This document shows positions 61,996 to 64,000 of a stretch of DNA of 64,000 bases, in pieces. Position numbers and translations under genes: made by a program. The notes under the pieces were generated by a model that saw only the letters and a program-made list of their open reading frames with translations, was not told the origin of the DNA and made no database searches. Position 1 is the stretch's first letter; each line of letters opens with the position of its first letter. The DNA is from CAYXVJ01 sp050309435 (GTDB lineage Bacteria > Bacillota > Clostridia > Saccharofermentanales > Fastidiosipilaceae): positions 1 through 64,000 of the forward strand of contig JBNRMJ010000021.1 in NCBI GenBank assembly GCA_050309435.1. Reading direction: 5' to 3'.

Positions 61996-62901
61996 ATGGC
62001 TTTATACTTAGATAGAAAAACAGGGCAAATAAGAGAAGAAGCCGTTTACGAATTCAAGAAACTGAACTGGCTTTATTCCCGGCCTCTGGGTCGCCTGCTC
62101 AGAGACAGCCGGATCGTGCGGCCGTCTTACAGCAGACGTTATGGAAAGCGGATGCGTCGCCCTTCGTCCGCAGACCTCATTCCTGCTTTTATTGAAGCCA
62201 ATCAAATTCATACCGAAGATTTTGTCGATAGGAAATGGACGTCTTTTACCGATTTTTTCATCCGCGAGCCGAAAGCCGAAGCCCGTCCCTGGGTTAGCGA
62301 TCCCTATCGCCTGCCCAGCCCGGCCGACGCCCGGCTTACGGTTGTTCCGATCGACGAAGACGCGGATTTTCATCTGAAAGGTTTTACTTATTCGTTAAGC
62401 GAACTGCTAGGCGACACAAACGGAGTCATGAACTACTTGTGGGGCTTTGCTTTGATTTTTCGTTTAACGGTAGGCGATTGCCATCGTTATTACTACTTCG
62501 ACGACTGCGTGCTCGAAGGGATTGCGAAAAGGATTCCGGGACGCCTTCATACAGTCGGGCCTGTGTCTGACGGAAAAGTCGCGGTGCTTCGCGAAAACAG
62601 CCGGGTTGTCAGCTATCTGAATACGAAACATTTCGGACGAGTTGCCATGATCGAAGTCGGGGCGTTGACGATCGGCAGTATCGTAAATCACGAACGTTTC
62701 GCAGCGAAACGCGGCGATGAAAAAGGCTGGTTTGAACCCGGCGGATCGACGATTGTCCTTCTCTTCCCGACCGGACGTCTGGAAGTGGACGAAGATATCA
62801 TGGCCGCCGGTAAGAAGGGCATCGAAACAAAAGTGCAGATCGGCGAAGGTATCGGCCATGCAGCCACGCGTCTTTACGTCAGGGAAAGCAGTTCTTTATG
62901 A
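61996..62901 (+). CDS. psd: Phosphatidylserine-decarboxylase-like pyruvoyl enzyme
   Basis: The 301-aa protein has the self-cleavage motif GGST at S251 (FEPGGSTIVLLF), in the place of LGST/GGST of Psd, plus the catalytic-region segment VGDCHRYYYF and INHERF-like VNHERFA. Cleavage would leave a small subunit of about 51 residues with an N-terminal pyruvoyl group. The family turns phosphatidylserine or archaetidylserine into the ethanolamine lipid. There is no N-terminal membrane anchor. GAGG stands before the ATG, and the last codons overlap the UbiA-like gene. Confidence 0.9.
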   Translation: MALYLDRKTGQIREEAVYEFKKLNWLYSRPLGRLLRDSRIVRPSYSRRYGKRMRRPSSADLIPAFIEANQIHTEDFVDRKWTSFTDFFIREPKAEARPWVSDPYRLPSPADARLTVVPIDEDADFHLKGFTYSLSELLGDTNGVMNYLWGFALIFRLTVGDCHRYYYFDDCVLEGIAKRIPGRLHTVGPVSDGKVAVLRENSRVVSYLNTKHFGRVAMIEVGALTIGSIVNHERFAAKRGDEKGWFEPGGSTIVLLFPTGRLEVDEDIMAAGKKGIETKVQIGEGIGHAATRLYVRESSSL

Positions 62902-63803
62902 TCAGACGCATCGGCATTTACCTTAGAGAAATGTATCCCCCCTTATCCAGGCTTTTTGTCTCTTTACTAATTTTCCTTCAGGTCTATTTTCTCCTGCTTT
63001 TGAATCATGATGTTAAGATATTTGACTTCGACCGGCGCGAAGTCATCGGTGTCGTTACAATCTTTTCTTTTCTTTTACTCTTACGAATTGCGGATGATTT
63101 CAAAGACTTTAAAACGGATCAGATAAATTTTCCGGAACGGTCTTTACCCGCGGGTCGGGTTTTAAAGTTCGATCTGATCGCTCTGATTGCTGTTTTGATC
63201 GCGCTTTGCTTTTCTTTGAATCTTTTATACATGCAGAACATTGTTTGGTTTTTGCTCCTGTTTATCTACGGGGCCTTGATGTCGTTTTGGTTTTTTCAAC
63301 GACATCGGATTCAGCCGAATTTGATTCTGGCGCTCGTGACCCATAACCCGGTCCAGTTCGTGCTCAACTTTTATGTTATTTCCTTTGTCGCTTTTAAGTA
63401 CGACTTGCCCTTGATCAGCTGGCAGAGTATTCTTGTCGCTTTCACGATGTATTTTCCGGTGCTCTTTTGGGAAGTATCCAGAAAAATTCGCGCTCCGGAA
63501 AAAGAGACAGAGTACACCACGTATTCGAAAGTCATGGGTATTCGCCAATCGGTAGGCCTCGTATGCATCGCGGTTATTCTGGATTTGCTTACCAATTTGA
63601 TTCTACTATGGCGCATTAACCTGCTCTTCTCGCTTCTACTCTTACTGAACACGCTGTATCAATTGTGGAAAAGCATGCGCTTCATCGCCGACCCGAGCCG
63701 TTTTGATTACGGAAAAATGATGGAGCGCTATATCTACCGTACGGAAGTTGGCGTGGTGCTCGGTATCGCATTACATTTAATTTCCATTAAGGTGAGCCTA
63801 TGA
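62898..63803 (+). CDS. UbiA-superfamily prenyltransferase-like membrane protein
   Basis: The 301-aa protein has about eight membrane segments. The first Asp-rich motif is D66xxxD70xxxD74 (ADDFKDFKTD) followed by FPERSLPAGRV, as in UbiA enzymes where it binds the prenyl diphosphate. The usual second DxxxD is replaced by WEVSRKIRAPEKETEY, so substrate handling is different. The superfamily includes DGGGP synthase of archaeal lipid synthesis and quinone prenyltransferases; I cannot choose. Its start overlaps psd by four bases and its stop overlaps the next ATG. Confidence 0.75.
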   Translation: MIRRIGIYLREMYPPLSRLFVSLLIFLQVYFLLLLNHDVKIFDFDRREVIGVVTIFSFLLLLRIADDFKDFKTDQINFPERSLPAGRVLKFDLIALIAVLIALCFSLNLLYMQNIVWFLLLFIYGALMSFWFFQRHRIQPNLILALVTHNPVQFVLNFYVISFVAFKYDLPLISWQSILVAFTMYFPVLFWEVSRKIRAPEKETEYTTYSKVMGIRQSVGLVCIAVILDLLTNLILLWRINLLFSLLLLLNTLYQLWKSMRFIADPSRFDYGKMMERYIYRTEVGVVLGIALHLISIKVSL

Positions 63804-64000
63804 ACGAAGCAATCGTCACTCCAAAAGCAAAAAATCTCAGACTGCTGAAAGACGCTGCTTATCCGGTCCCGCCCTTTTTCGTCATACCGGCTTCCGAGCT
63901 TGAGCTTAGCGCCCGGGAGGGCATCGGCGGATTCGTGCAGCTGATGGAGACATACCGCAGAAGCGAGGCAGATTTCTTCTCCTCGCAGTCGCTCTTTGCC
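63800..64000 (+). CDS. Second dikinase-like protein, N-terminal fragment (cut by window end)
   Basis: The ATG at 63800 overlaps the previous stop (ATGA), and 67 codons are open to the window end. The translated start has KAKNLRLLKDAAYPVPPFFVI, a form of the opening helix and strand of PEP-synthase ATP-grasp domains (GGKxxxLxxLxxxGxPVPPGFVI). GGKG is missing, so nucleotide binding may be changed. The rest lies outside the window. Confidence 0.6.
   Translation, partial: MNEAIVTPKAKNLRLLKDAAYPVPPFFVIPASELELSAREGIGGFVQLMETYRRSEADFFSSQSLFA

Noticed and set aside
1..64000. tRNA, rRNA, CRISPR array or prophage genes
   Set aside because: I found no T-loop/acceptor pattern, no rRNA-like block, no regularly spaced repeats and no phage structural or integrase gene.

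Overview
The window reads as chromosome of an anaerobic, Gram-positive-type Bacillota, most likely a Clostridia-class fermenter of plant polysaccharides. The basis is a sufCDSUB operon in Firmicutes order, lipoproteins instead of an outer-membrane system, a PhoPR/Pst regulon with 11-bp-spaced Pho boxes, strong GGAGG ribosome sites, a group IIC intron end, a ferredoxin-type aldo/keto reductase and LplABC-type sugar import. GC content looks close to balanced, and most genes lie on the minus strand. I see no rRNA, tRNA, CRISPR array or prophage. The species cannot be named from the sequence.

Layout. 1-122: 5' end of a group IIC intron, inserted just behind the terminator of an ECF-transporter S-component gene. 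868-1992: Fe-S aldo/keto reductase. 2076-7233: sufCDSUB for Fe-S assembly. 7569-8961: hisHF. 9073-12242: purA-glmS. 12652-16914: marR with a heterodimeric ABC exporter. 17063-22745: N-acetylhexosamine kinase, FtsH, an SDR epimerase, a half-length AI-2E-type permease and a DUF3783-like protein. 23092-24111: DUF4349 lipoprotein.

24185-32954: one phosphate operon, pstS-pstC-pstA-pstB-phoU-phoP-phoR, ending in a deaminase-type amidohydrolase. It is driven from a Pho-box promoter, and an intercistronic hairpin follows pstS. Its PstS appears circularly permuted. 33155-36106: a lipid-linked sugar pair (GT2 plus a GT-C-like membrane protein). 36142-40090: EF-G-like GTPase, PHP phosphoesterase and aldo/keto reductase.

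40413-55018: a carbohydrate region with an LplABC-type importer (promoter plus a cre-like site), two GH4 enzymes, an AraC regulator, a GH78 rhamnosidase, a CE7 esterase and a GH2 enzyme. None of the hydrolases has a signal peptide. The simplest reading is import of pectin- or glycoside-type oligosaccharides followed by cytoplasmic dismantling. 55171-57892: acyl-CoA ligase and an FMN reductase.

58144-64000 (running off the end): a tightly coupled plus-strand operon and the best candidate for something undescribed. It encodes a CarS-like CDP-archaeol synthase homologue, an 869-aa dikinase of the PEP-synthase/rifampicin-phosphotransferase type, a CDP-alcohol phosphatidyltransferase, a phosphatidylserine-decarboxylase-like enzyme, a UbiA-like prenyltransferase and the start of a second dikinase-like protein. 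Together they could make an unusual, possibly isoprenoid, aminophospholipid: phosphorylate an alcohol, activate it with CTP, attach serine, then decarboxylate to ethanolamine. The chemistry is inferred from families only.
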